DNA from: an uncultured Clostridia bacterium
GTDB lineage: Bacteria; Bacillota; Clostridia; TANB77; CAG-508
Direction: 5' to 3'
NCBI GenBank assembly: GCA_928721565.1
Contig: OV788638.1
Coordinates: 1,054,001 to 1,118,000 of the forward strand
Length of the DNA stretch: 64,000 bases
Below, piece after piece: positions 17,228 to 24,902 of this stretch. The notes beneath the pieces are model-generated. The model was not told the DNA's origin. It saw only the letters and a program-made list of their open reading frames with translations, and made no database searches. Each line of letters opens with the position of its first letter. Position 1 is the stretch's first letter. The translations under genes were made by a program, and so were the position numbers.

Positions 17228-17309
17228 TTTTATGTTAATCTTTATAATCTCCTTATGGAGTTTTGCATATATAATTAATCAACACAATAATTATTGGAGG
17301 AGGAAAACA

Positions 17310-17690
17310 ATGAACGAAGTATTATCAGAAATGACATGGGGAATGGAAAAAGAATCTAGGAACATATTGTTTCGGTATGGAACAAGCATTAAACTATTAA
17401 AAAAAGAGGAATTATTTGACTTCCTTTTAAAAGAATCTGTTAGAAATTGCTTGGATAAGTTATTCTACAACAGCGGATTAAAAGCTTTTTACAGTGATGT
17501 TTATGATTTTATCATAGACAATCTTGCCGGAGTTAATAGCATTCAAATTTATAATGATAATGCAATTTACTTATGGAAAGGTGATCGCCAGAAAGCCAAA
17601 TTGATTGTTTTTGAAGATGATGACTTTTGCAATGATGAATTAACTTCAACAATGATACAAGAGCTTATATCTTTTGCAGAAAACAATTAA
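17310..17690 (+). CDS. small soluble protein, unknown
   Basis: A 126-residue acidic protein. The start is ATG 17310, directly behind TTGGAGGAGG. The frame stays open 37 codons further upstream and would add a hydrophobic segment, but a consensus promoter lies inside that stretch. The C-terminal half contains an alpha/beta segment (SIQIYNDNAIYLWKGDRQKA). No family is recognised. Promoter, RBS and terminator make a complete single-gene unit. Confidence 0.58.
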   Translation: MNEVLSEMTWGMEKESRNILFRYGTSIKLLKKEELFDFLLKESVRNCLDKLFYNSGLKAFYSDVYDFIIDNLAGVNSIQIYNDNAIYLWKGDRQKAKLIVFEDDDFCNDELTSTMIQELISFAENN

Positions 17691-17707
17691 TGGATAATAG
17701 TTATTAA

Positions 17708-17740
17708 AAAATACGAGTAGAATTTCTACTCGTATTTTTG
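17708..17740 (+). terminator. rho-independent terminator
   Basis: ATACGAGTAGAA and TTCTACTCGTAT form a 12-bp stem with essentially no loop beyond the junction, followed by T5. Confidence 0.82.
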
Positions 17741-17802
17741 TCAATAGTATTTTTGGTAATAATGGCTTTTTTCAACACTTTCAAAGAGTTCAAAAAAGAG
17801 TA

Positions 17803-17878
17803 TGGAGCCTACAACGGGAATTGAACCCGTGACCTCAGCCTTACCAAGGCTGCACTCTACCAACTGAGCTATGCAGGC
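17803..17878 (-). tRNA. tRNA-Thr (anticodon GGT)
   Basis: The minus strand folds as a standard tRNA: acceptor GCCTGCA with its complement, D arm TAGCTCAGTTGGTAGAG, anticodon stem CAGCC/GGCTG with loop TTGGTAA (anticodon GGT, reading ACC and ACT), T arm with GGTTCAATTCC, discriminator T and an encoded CCA. It stands alone. Its TCCA end is complementary to the TGGA bulge of the T-box at 54.77 kb upstream of thrS. Confidence 0.97.
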
Positions 17879-17920
17879 AAATCAAAAATATTATAATATA
17901 TAAGAAACAAAAAAGCAATA

Positions 17921-17943
17921 GAAAATCACAATATTTTACATAA
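17921..17943 (+). repeat. 23-bp direct repeat, left copy
   Basis: GAAAATCACAATATTTTACA plus TAA, identical to 18617-18639. The two copies bracket the frameshifted membrane gene. Confidence 0.75.
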
Positions 17944-18069
17944 TAATGATAAATTTATAATTAAAAATATTGAAATATCTGGTTTTATTATGGTATACTT
18001 TTAATATAAAATTATTGTCTAAAAGTAAAAATGAGAAAACAATAACTTGGACATAGAAGGAGAATATAT

Positions 18070-18490
18070 ATGGAATTATTAAAAAAAAGTGGTATCAATT
18101 ATATGTGAGGGATTAGGCTTTATTTTTGGATTATTTGGATTTCTAATTGGTTTACAAAGTATTGGGAAAGATGGCTGGGAGCAATTAGGAAGTATTTTTA
18201 TAATGCCTTCCATTATTGCTTTAATAATTATTATATTAGATTTTTTAGTAACAATCGGTAAAATAAAAAAAGGTTTAATATATTCAGTAATTAGTAGTTT
18301 AATAAAAGTGGGGAGTATACTAATATTGATTCCAAGTTTTATATATGATTACAAATATGAAATGCAATATGGTGTATCTGATTTAAAATTTTATTTTATT
18401 TTAATTATTATGCTTATAGTAATTGCAATGCCATCTATTTTAAATACTATCAAATTAATAGCTTTAAGAAAAAAGTCAGATATTGCCTGA
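18070..18490 (+). pseudogene. small four-helix membrane protein, frame broken at an A8 tract
   Basis: AAGGAG (18057-18062) is ideally spaced from ATG 18070, but that frame ends after 12 codons (TGA just beyond 18100). A 133-codon frame opens at GTG 18089 with no RBS of its own and encodes a four-helix membrane protein. The two are joined if one A is removed from the eight-A run 18081-18088, giving MELLKKVVSIICEGLGF. So this is a frameshifted gene, a slippage-controlled gene or a sequencing error. The gene is flanked by perfect 23-bp direct repeats. The family is unknown. Confidence 0.6.
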
Positions 18491-18616
18491 CTTTTTAATG
18501 ATATTATTCAATTTTAATTTAGCAATGACTTTTATATCCTCTAACAATAGACAAAATAAAACTTATATTTCAATTCTTTATTTACAATCATTTTAAATAA
18601 ACAATAATCTTATAAT

Positions 18617-18639
18617 GAAAATCACAATATTTTACATAA
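18617..18639 (+). repeat. 23-bp direct repeat, right copy
   Basis: Identical to 17921-17943. It lies just upstream of the lysS promoter. Confidence 0.75.
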
Positions 18640-18643
18640 ATAC

Positions 18644-18672
18644 TTGATTTTTGAAGCAAAATAAACTATAAT
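18644..18672 (+). promoter_or_regulatory. sigma-A promoter of the lysS operon
   Basis: TTGATT (18644-18649), a 17-bp spacer and TATAAT (18667-18672), about 40 bp before the lysS ATG. The rest of the 220-bp gap to the previous gene holds only the 23-bp direct repeat. I see no T-box leader. Confidence 0.72.
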
Positions 18673-18710
18673 ATTTCTGTATAATTGGAGAAAAAAGGAG
18701 AGAATAGAAA

Positions 18711-20210
18711 ATGCAAGAAAATAAAAACAAAAATCAAGAAGTAGAATTAGACGAAAACCATTTAATACAAATAAGAAAAGAAAAATTAAAAGAACTACAA
18801 GAACAAGGAAAAGATCCATTCGAAATAACAAAATTTAACAGAACAAATACAGCAGGAGAAATAAAAGCTAATTATGAAGAATTTGAAAACAAAGATGTAA
18901 CAGTGGCAGGAAGAATAATAGCAAAAAGAATCATGGGAAAAGCATCATTCTGCACAATACAAGACAGTGATGAAAAAATCCAAAGTTATGTAAGCATAAA
19001 CGATTTAGGAGAAGAAAGTTACAAAGCATTTAAAACATGGGATATTGGAGATATTATAGGAATAACAGGATTTGTATTCAAAACAAGAACAGAAGAAATA
19101 TCTGTACATGCAAAAGAAGTAACATTGTTATCAAAGTCATTAAGACCATTACCAGAAAAATTTCATGGATTAAGAGATGTAGACTTAAGATATAGACAAA
19201 GATATGTTGATTTAATAGTAAATCCAGAAGTAAAAGAAACATTTATATTAAGAAGTAAAATAATAAGAGAAGTAAAAGCATATTTAGATAGCAAAGGATA
19301 CTTAGAAGTAGACACACCAATATTAAACACAATAGCAGGTGGAGCAGCAGCAAGACCATTTATAACACATCACAATACATTAGATTTAGATATGTACTTA
19401 AGAATTGCAAATGAACTATACTTAAAGAGACTAATCGTAGGTGGATTTGATAAAGTATATGAAATGGGAAGAATGTTCAGAAACGAAGGAATGGACATAA
19501 AACACAATCCAGAATTCACAAACATAGAATTATATTCAGCATACGAAGATTACCATGATATGATGGATATAACAGAAGATATGTTTAGAACAGTAGCTCA
19601 AAAAGTATTAGGAACAGCAAAAATAAACTATCAAGGAACAGACTTAGACTTAGAATCACCATGGAAAAGAATTACAATGATAGATGCAATAAAAGAAGTA
19701 ACAGGTGTAGACTTTAATGAAATCGAAACAGATGAGCAAGCAATTGCAATTGCAGAAGAGAAGAAAGTAGAAATAGATCCAATTAAGAAAACAAGAGGAG
19801 ATATAATAAATACATTCTTTGAGGAATTTGTAGAAGAAACATTAGTACAACCAACATTTATATATGATTATCCAGTAGAAGTATCACCACTAACAAAGAG
19901 AAAGCCAAGTGATAAGAGATTAACAGAAAGATTTGAAGTATTTATTGGTGGTAGAGAATATGGAAATGCATATTCAGAATTAAATGACCCAATAGATCAA
20001 TATGAAAGATTCAAAAAACAAGCTGAAGCAAGAGAAGCTGGAGATGAAGAAGCAAATATGATGGATGATGATTTCATAACAGCACTTGAATATGGTATGC
20101 CTCCAACAGGTGGTCTTGGAATAGGAATTGATAGATTAGTTATGTTATTAACAGATTCTGCATCAATTAGAGATGTATTACTATTCCCAACAATGAAACC
20201 ATTAAACTAA
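18711..20210 (+). CDS. lysS: lysyl-tRNA synthetase (class II)
   Basis: A 499-residue class II enzyme. The N-terminal OB-fold anticodon domain contains VTVAGRIIAKRIMGKASFC (residues about 63-81). Motif 1 is in the region ending ETFILRSKIIREVKAYL, motif 2 includes FRNEGMDIKHNPEFTNIELY (about 258-277) and motif 3 is PPTGGLGIGIDRLVMLL (about 464-480). It charges tRNA-Lys. RBS AAAAGGAG precedes it. It opens an operon with an M50 protease, tsaD and a phosphoesterase (gaps 37, 17 and 15 bp). Confidence 0.97.
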   Translation: MQENKNKNQEVELDENHLIQIRKEKLKELQEQGKDPFEITKFNRTNTAGEIKANYEEFENKDVTVAGRIIAKRIMGKASFCTIQDSDEKIQSYVSINDLGEESYKAFKTWDIGDIIGITGFVFKTRTEEISVHAKEVTLLSKSLRPLPEKFHGLRDVDLRYRQRYVDLIVNPEVKETFILRSKIIREVKAYLDSKGYLEVDTPILNTIAGGAAARPFITHHNTLDLDMYLRIANELYLKRLIVGGFDKVYEMGRMFRNEGMDIKHNPEFTNIELYSAYEDYHDMMDITEDMFRTVAQKVLGTAKINYQGTDLDLESPWKRITMIDAIKEVTGVDFNEIETDEQAIAIAEEKKVEIDPIKKTRGDIINTFFEEFVEETLVQPTFIYDYPVEVSPLTKRKPSDKRLTERFEVFIGGREYGNAYSELNDPIDQYERFKKQAEAREAGDEEANMMDDDFITALEYGMPPTGGLGIGIDRLVMLLTDSASIRDVLLFPTMKPLN

Positions 20211-20247
20211 ATACTTAAGAAAATCAAGGGGAAGATAGGAGCAATAT

Positions 20248-20985
20248 ATGTTTGGATTTAATATAGATAAAAGAACATTATATATAATAATTGGAATATT
20301 GGTAGTAATATCATTAATGAGTTATGGAACAAGTGGAATATTTAGCTTAATATTATCAATACCAGCAGTATTATTAGCAATAACAGTACACGAATTTGGG
20401 CACGCATTTGCAGCATACAAATTAGGAGATGACACACCTGTAAGACAAGGAAGATTAAGCTTAAATCCATTTGATCACGTAGATCCATTAGGATTAGCAA
20501 TGCTATTATTTGCACATATAGGATGGGGCAAACCTGTTGAAATAGATCCAAGAAATTATAATAGAAATATTTCAGTAGAAAAAGCAGATGCAATAGTATC
20601 ATTTGCAGGTCCATTAATGAATTTTATTACAGCAATAATATTTGCATTAATTTATTGTGCAATAATAAAATTTGCAGGAGCAGGATTCTTACTAAATAAA
20701 GTAGGAACAATAATAATAGCAATAGTAGCGAGTATTATTACAATGAACATAGGACTTGGAGTATTTAACTTAATACCATTACCACCATTAGATGGTTCAA
20801 AAATATTTTTGCCAATACTACCAAGAAATGCAAAAACATGGTTTATAAATAATCAACAAATATTTTATTTCATATTTTTAATTATATGGATAACAGGAAT
20901 TGCAGGAAGACTAATTTCACCACTTATAGATTCAATGACAGAAGGAATATTAGGATTAGCAATGAGAATATTTGGATTATTATAA
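20248..20985 (+). CDS. M50 family site-2-type zinc metalloprotease
   Basis: A 245-residue integral membrane protein with about six helices. The zinc site HEFGH is at residues about 49-53, and the third ligand region NLIPLPPLDGSKI lies at about 175-187. This is the compact group-III S2P fold found in many Firmicutes, without PDZ domains. These enzymes cut transmembrane segments of regulators during regulated intramembrane proteolysis; their targets are generally unknown. The position between lysS and tsaD gives no clue to the substrate. Confidence 0.88.
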   Translation: MFGFNIDKRTLYIIIGILVVISLMSYGTSGIFSLILSIPAVLLAITVHEFGHAFAAYKLGDDTPVRQGRLSLNPFDHVDPLGLAMLLFAHIGWGKPVEIDPRNYNRNISVEKADAIVSFAGPLMNFITAIIFALIYCAIIKFAGAGFLLNKVGTIIIAIVASIITMNIGLGVFNLIPLPPLDGSKIFLPILPRNAKTWFINNQQIFYFIFLIIWITGIAGRLISPLIDSMTEGILGLAMRIFGLL

Positions 20986-21002
20986 AATTAGGAGAAATAT
21001 AA

Positions 21003-22001
21003 ATGACAAAAAAAGATATAATAGTTTTAGGAATAGAATCAAGTTGTGATGAAACTTCTGTTGCCGTTGTAAAAAACGGTAGAGAAGTTTTATCTAATAT
21101 AATAGACACACAAATAAAAATTCATGAGCAATATGGAGGAGTAGTTCCGGAGATTGCATCAAGAAATCATATAGAAGCAATATCAAGAGTTGCTAAAGCG
21201 GCACTTGAAGAAGCGAATATGAAAATTGAAGATGTAGATGTAATTGCACCAACATATGGACCAGGACTAGTAGGAGCATTGTTAGTAGGAGTGTCATATG
21301 GAAGAGGGCTAGCATATGCACTAAATAAGCCATTAGTAGGAGTAAATCATTTAGAAGGACATATTGCTGCAAATTACATAACACATCCAGATTTAGAACC
21401 ACCATTTTTATGTATGCTAACATCAGGTGGAAATACACAAATAGTATATGTAAAAGATTACTGTGATATGGAAGTTCTAGGTAGAACACGTGATGATGCC
21501 ATAGGAGAGGCTTTTGATAAAGTTGCAAGAGTAGTTGGATTAGGGTATCCAGGAGGACCAAAAGTTGATAAATTAGCACAACAAGGTCAACCAAGCATAG
21601 ATTTTCCAAAAACACATTTTGAAAACATGGATTTTAGTTTTAGTGGGATAAAAACTGCAGTAATAAATTTGCATCATAAAAATCCAGATGTAAGCAGAGA
21701 AGATTTGTGTATGAGTTTTGAAAAGGCTGTAACAGAAGTACTAATAGAAAACATTACAAAGGCAATAGAACAAACAGGAATCAAAAAAGTTGTGCTAGCA
21801 GGTGGAGTATCTGCAAATACTCATATTAGAAGTGAATTTGAAAAACTAGAAAAACAAGGAATAAAAATATATAAACCAGATTTAAAACTTTGCACAGATA
21901 ATGCAGCAATGATAGGAGCAGCGGGATATTATAGATATCTAAATGGAGATATTTCAGAAAATACATTAAATGCAGTACCAAATTTAAAAATTGGAGAATA
22001 G
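21003..22001 (+). CDS. tsaD: tRNA N6-adenosine threonylcarbamoyltransferase TsaD
   Basis: A 332-residue ASKHA-fold enzyme, normal length. It starts with GIESSCDETSVAVV, has the metal-binding HLEGHIAAN (residues about 115-123), the block TSGGNTQIVYV and the C-terminal VVLAGGVSANTHIR. TsaD transfers threonylcarbamoyl-AMP to A37 of ANN-decoding tRNAs with TsaB (encoded at 6.6 kb) and TsaE. RBS TTAGGAGAAAT is well placed. Confidence 0.96.
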   Translation: MTKKDIIVLGIESSCDETSVAVVKNGREVLSNIIDTQIKIHEQYGGVVPEIASRNHIEAISRVAKAALEEANMKIEDVDVIAPTYGPGLVGALLVGVSYGRGLAYALNKPLVGVNHLEGHIAANYITHPDLEPPFLCMLTSGGNTQIVYVKDYCDMEVLGRTRDDAIGEAFDKVARVVGLGYPGGPKVDKLAQQGQPSIDFPKTHFENMDFSFSGIKTAVINLHHKNPDVSREDLCMSFEKAVTEVLIENITKAIEQTGIKKVVLAGGVSANTHIRSEFEKLEKQGIKIYKPDLKLCTDNAAMIGAAGYYRYLNGDISENTLNAVPNLKIGE

Positions 22002-22016
22002 AAAAGGGAAAATAAT

Positions 22017-22796
22017 ATGTCAATATTTGTAATAGGAGACCTTCACTTATCATATAGAGTGCCAAAACCAATGGACATATTTGGAGATAATTGGTCAGGT
22101 CATGAAGAGAAAATAAGAAAAGATTGGATAGAAAAAGTAAAAGAAGATGACTTGGTTGTTTTACCAGGAGATTTTTCGTGGGAAACATATTTGGAAAACA
22201 CAAAATTAGATTTTGAATATCTAAATAGTTTGCCAGGAAAAAAGTTGATGTTAAAAGGCAACCATGATTATTGGTGGACGACTTTGACAAATATGAGAAA
22301 ATTTTTAAAAGAAAATAACTTTAATAATATAGATTTTCTATACAATAATAGTTACGAATTTGAAGATAAAATTTTATGTGGTACTAGAGGCTGGAGTATT
22401 ACAGATGAGGGTGCTGATGAAAAATTAATAAATAGGGAACTTATTAGATTAGAATTGTCTTTACAAGATGGTGTGAATAAGTTCGGAAAAGATAAAGAGA
22501 TAATAGTGTTTATGCATTATCCTCCTATAACAAAAGCTAAGATAGAGTTGGAACAAGAAGCTAAGTTTGTGGAACTTATGAAAAAGTATAATGTTAAAAG
22601 ATGCTATTATGGCCATTTACATGGGGAATCTATAAAAGATGCTGTTCAAGGTGAGATTGAAGGAATTCAGTTTAAACTTGTGAGTGCAGATGGATTAGAT
22701 TTTAAATTAGAAAAGATCATTAGGGACCGGTTCTTAAATGTGCAAATGTTCAAAAGAGAACCGGTCCCAAACGAACATAATGTTTTAAAGAATTGA
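22017..22796 (+). CDS. calcineurin-like metallophosphoesterase with repeat-derived C terminus
   Basis: A 259-residue protein with the metallophosphatase motifs GDLHLSY (D and H ligands), GDFSWETY, GNHDYWW (residues about 80-86), HYPP and YGHLHGES. Members hydrolyse phosphoesters such as cyclic nucleotides or nucleotide diphosphates; the substrate is unknown. The natural domain appears to end near LVSADGLDFKLEKI. The last 21-22 codons (about from residue 238) translate palindromic repeat R3, so the original C terminus was replaced or extended. It is the last gene of the lysS operon. Confidence 0.86.
   Translation: MSIFVIGDLHLSYRVPKPMDIFGDNWSGHEEKIRKDWIEKVKEDDLVVLPGDFSWETYLENTKLDFEYLNSLPGKKLMLKGNHDYWWTTLTNMRKFLKENNFNNIDFLYNNSYEFEDKILCGTRGWSITDEGADEKLINRELIRLELSLQDGVNKFGKDKEIIVFMHYPPITKAKIELEQEAKFVELMKKYNVKRCYYGHLHGESIKDAVQGEIEGIQFKLVSADGLDFKLEKIIRDRFLNVQMFKREPVPNEHNVLKN
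22717..22780 (+). repeat. AACCGGTCC palindromic repeat, copy R3 (inside a coding region)
   Basis: Inverted arms with cores GGGACCGGTTCT and AGAACCGGTCCC flank the same AAATGTGCAAATGTTCAA loop as R1. The copy overlaps the 3' end of the phosphoesterase gene. It is nearly identical to R4 at 23711 and in the same orientation. Confidence 0.88.
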
Positions 22797-22840
22797 TAGG
22801 TATCTGTGAAGTTTATTATCAGTAGACATTATTAATTTGA

Positions 22841-22872
22841 AAAAACGGCCTATAAATTAGGCTGTTTTTTTG
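22841..22872 (+). terminator. terminator of the lysS-to-phosphoesterase operon
   Basis: AAAACGGCCTA pairs with TAGGCTGTTTT (one G-U) and is followed by a T run, 45 bp after the phosphoesterase stop. Confidence 0.78.
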
Positions 22873-22965
22873 TAACTATTTTTGTTATTTTAAAGCATTT
22901 GGTATAAAAATTAAATCAAAACTATTAACTAGTAACCTATTTTTTTACAAAGTACTTATATTTTG

Positions 22966-22994
22966 TTGATTTTTAAAAATCTATATAGTAAAAT
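22966..22994 (+). promoter_or_regulatory. promoter of the MNT/HEPN operon (near-copy of the recG promoter)
   Basis: TTGATT (22966-22971), a 17-bp spacer and TAAAAT (22989-22994). The surrounding 55 bp, from TTTTGTTGATTTTT through GTAGAC to AGAAAAAGAGG, is nearly the same as the region before recG at 26455-26510. Confidence 0.7.
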
Positions 22995-23023
22995 GTAGAC
23001 GTAAAGAAAAAGAGGGGAAAAAT

Positions 23024-23311
23024 ATGAAATTTGGATTGTCAGAAGAAACATATGCTAAAATAAAAGAAGTTGTGAATAATAATAAAAGATATAAATTTAT
23101 TTTATTTGGATCTAGAGCAAGAGGCGATTATAAAAAGACATCAGACATAGATATTGCAATAGAAGAAAATGTTTCAAGGGAAGAACAATATAAAATAATG
23201 AATGAAATAGATTTATTAGATATAATTTATAAAATAGATTTAGTATTTATAGATGATAAAACTAACTTAGAATTATTAGAATCTATAAAAAGAGATGGAG
23301 TTGAATTTTAA
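23024..23311 (+). CDS. MNT-type minimal nucleotidyltransferase antitoxin (MntA-like)
   Basis: A 95-residue protein with the polymerase-beta-like nucleotidyltransferase motif GSRARGDYKKTSDIDIAIE (residues about 27-45): the G-S and D-x-D groups bind metal and ATP. The third acidic residue is in IDLVFID. In MntA/HepT systems this enzyme AMPylates the paired HEPN toxin and silences it. RBS AGAGGGG precedes the ATG. Its stop overlaps the next ATG (TAATG), which makes translation coupling likely. Confidence 0.88.
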   Translation: MKFGLSEETYAKIKEVVNNNKRYKFILFGSRARGDYKKTSDIDIAIEENVSREEQYKIMNEIDLLDIIYKIDLVFIDDKTNLELLESIKRDGVEF

Positions 23312-23700
23312 TGAAGAGATTTGAGGAAAGAAAACAAGACTTAGCTAAGGCAACAGAAAGACTAAAAGAAGCATTAAAAGAAAGAGAAACAGAAATTGCA
23401 ATAGATGGAACATTACACAGATTTGAATTTACATTTGAACTAGCGTGGAAAACAATGAAAGATTTAATGGAATACAATGGAATAATTGAAACTACAGGAA
23501 GTCCAAGAGAAGTGTTAAAAACAGCATTTCAAAACGGATTAATTAAAGATGGAGAAACATGGATTGATATGATGTTGGCTAGAAATAGCTTATCTCATTT
23601 ATATGATGAAGAGACATCAAGAAAAATATATAAAGATATAAAAGAAAAATATGTTGTTTTAATAGAAAAATTAAACGAAGAGCTAGAAAAACAGATCTGA
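23311..23700 (+). CDS. HEPN-domain toxin (HepT/HI0074-like substrate-binding subunit)
   Basis: A 129-residue all-helical HEPN protein related to the HI0074 'nucleotidyltransferase substrate-binding' family. RNSLSHLY (residues about 91-98) is the R-x4-H-x-Y motif: Arg and His form the RNase site, and Tyr is the residue AMPylated by MntA in characterised systems. FEFTFELAWKTMKDLM is the typical first-bundle segment. It is translationally coupled to the MNT gene. All key residues are intact, so the pair should be functional. The stop lies 11 bp before repeat R4. Confidence 0.88.
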   Translation: MKRFEERKQDLAKATERLKEALKERETEIAIDGTLHRFEFTFELAWKTMKDLMEYNGIIETTGSPREVLKTAFQNGLIKDGETWIDMMLARNSLSHLYDEETSRKIYKDIKEKYVVLIEKLNEELEKQI

Positions 23701-23710
23701 CTATTAGGTG

Positions 23711-23826
23711 ACCATTAGGGACCGGTTCTTAAATGTGCAAATGTTCAAAAGAGAACCGGTCCCAAACGAACTTGTTCAAAAGAGAACCGGTCCTCAATGA
23801 ACTGGTCCCAAATGAACAAGGAACAA
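23711..23826 (+). repeat. AACCGGTCC repeat cluster, copy R4 with two partial copies
   Basis: A full copy (23711-23770) almost identical to R3 is followed by partial copies GAGAACCGGTCCTCAATGAA and CTGGTCCCAAATGAACAAGG. The cluster ends about 8 bp before the RBS of the surface-protein gene. R3 and R4 form direct repeats on either side of the MNT/HEPN operon. Confidence 0.88.
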
Positions 23827-23847
23827 AAAACGAAAGGAAAAAATTGA

Positions 23848-23931
<84 letters not shown>

Positions 23932-23960
23932 AGAGAAGAAAAACAGTTGATAAAAATAGA

Positions 23961-24902
23961 GTGATATTTTGGTTGTTAATTACAGCACTGATGTTTATGA
24001 GTATAGGATATTCTGCTATAAACTCTGTAACAGGAGACATAAGTGGAACTGTAACTGCTAAAGTACAAGATGGAGTGTTTATTACAGATGTTGAACAAAC
24101 AAGTGATGTAGATGCTAACTTAACAACTTCTAAAATCAAAAGCTATGTTGGAACATTGATGGGGAGTACTGTTGAGTTATCAAAGGATAATCCAAGCTCA
24201 GAGATTATATATAAGGTTACTGTTTATAATAATGCGAATGAAACAATGCAATTTAGTAAAGTTATATATGATGAAAGTTTAGATGTTTCGTATGATAATC
24301 CAGATATAACATTTGAGATAAGTGGTTTTACGGTTGGACAAACAATAGAGCCAAATGAAACTAAAGAAATAATAATAAAATTTAAATATAAAGATCAATC
24401 ATCAATACCGGAAAATACAGCGTTAAACTCATATATACAGTTTAAGATGACAAGAATTAATAGGATGGTGATTGCTCAAAATGGCAGCAATACAAACAAA
24501 TACTTAACAGGAACAATATTAAAAAATCAAATAGAATCAGTAAAGTTTGAACAGGGAGAAGAGCCAACTTCAACAAATATAATAGAAAAGTTTGATGCAT
24601 CAGAAAAACAAGATGAAAGCATAATTGGATATTATACAGATAATGATAGTAATGGATTATATGAATTGACATTTGTAAGTGAAAATACAATTTACGCAAA
24701 TAAAAATGCTCAATATTTATTTCAGAATTTAAATAATGTTCAAAACATTGAATTTGGTAATTTTAGTACATTAGGGGTAAACAATTTTACGTCATTTTTT
24801 GAAAACTGTAGTAAAGTAGTAACCCTTGATTTAAAGAATTTCAATACGAGAGATTCACAAAATATGTTGATGATGTTTTCTGGATGCCGGAAGTTTAGTT
24901 GA
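23961..24902 (+). CDS. BspA-type leucine-rich-repeat surface protein, N-terminal part (frameshifted gene)
   Basis: This part of the frame opens at GTG 23961, which has no good RBS; the likelier start is ATG 23848 across the (AC)n tract. It encodes a signal anchor (IFWLLITALMFMSIGYSAI), a beta-rich domain of about 140 residues resembling a TasA/camelysin-like or NPxxG-type sandwich (VYNNANETMQFSKVIYD), and the first BspA/DUF285 repeats (FENCSKVVTLDLKNFNTR). The frame ends at TGA 24900-24902 because of one extra C at 24887-24888. Without it, reading continues FSGC-GSLVEADFSNFDTSK into the next part. It is cell-surface exposed. Confidence 0.8.
   Translation: MIFWLLITALMFMSIGYSAINSVTGDISGTVTAKVQDGVFITDVEQTSDVDANLTTSKIKSYVGTLMGSTVELSKDNPSSEIIYKVTVYNNANETMQFSKVIYDESLDVSYDNPDITFEISGFTVGQTIEPNETKEIIIKFKYKDQSSIPENTALNSYIQFKMTRINRMVIAQNGSNTNKYLTGTILKNQIESVKFEQGEEPTSTNIIEKFDASEKQDESIIGYYTDNDSNGLYELTFVSENTIYANKNAQYLFQNLNNVQNIEFGNFSTLGVNNFTSFFENCSKVVTLDLKNFNTRDSQNMLMMFSGCRKFS

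Noticed and set aside
17199..17309. A hydrophobic N-terminal extension of the 17310 gene
   Set aside because: A consensus promoter lies inside it and the strong GGAGGAGG RBS belongs to ATG 17310.
21193..21615. Long minus-strand leucine-rich frames opposite tsaD, recG, dnaE and similar genes
   Set aside because: They are antisense shadows caused by AT-rich codon use in well-identified plus-strand genes.
22717..23826. AACCGGTCC repeats as a CRISPR array
   Set aside because: Copies are dispersed and palindromic, spacing is irregular, and no cas gene is present.
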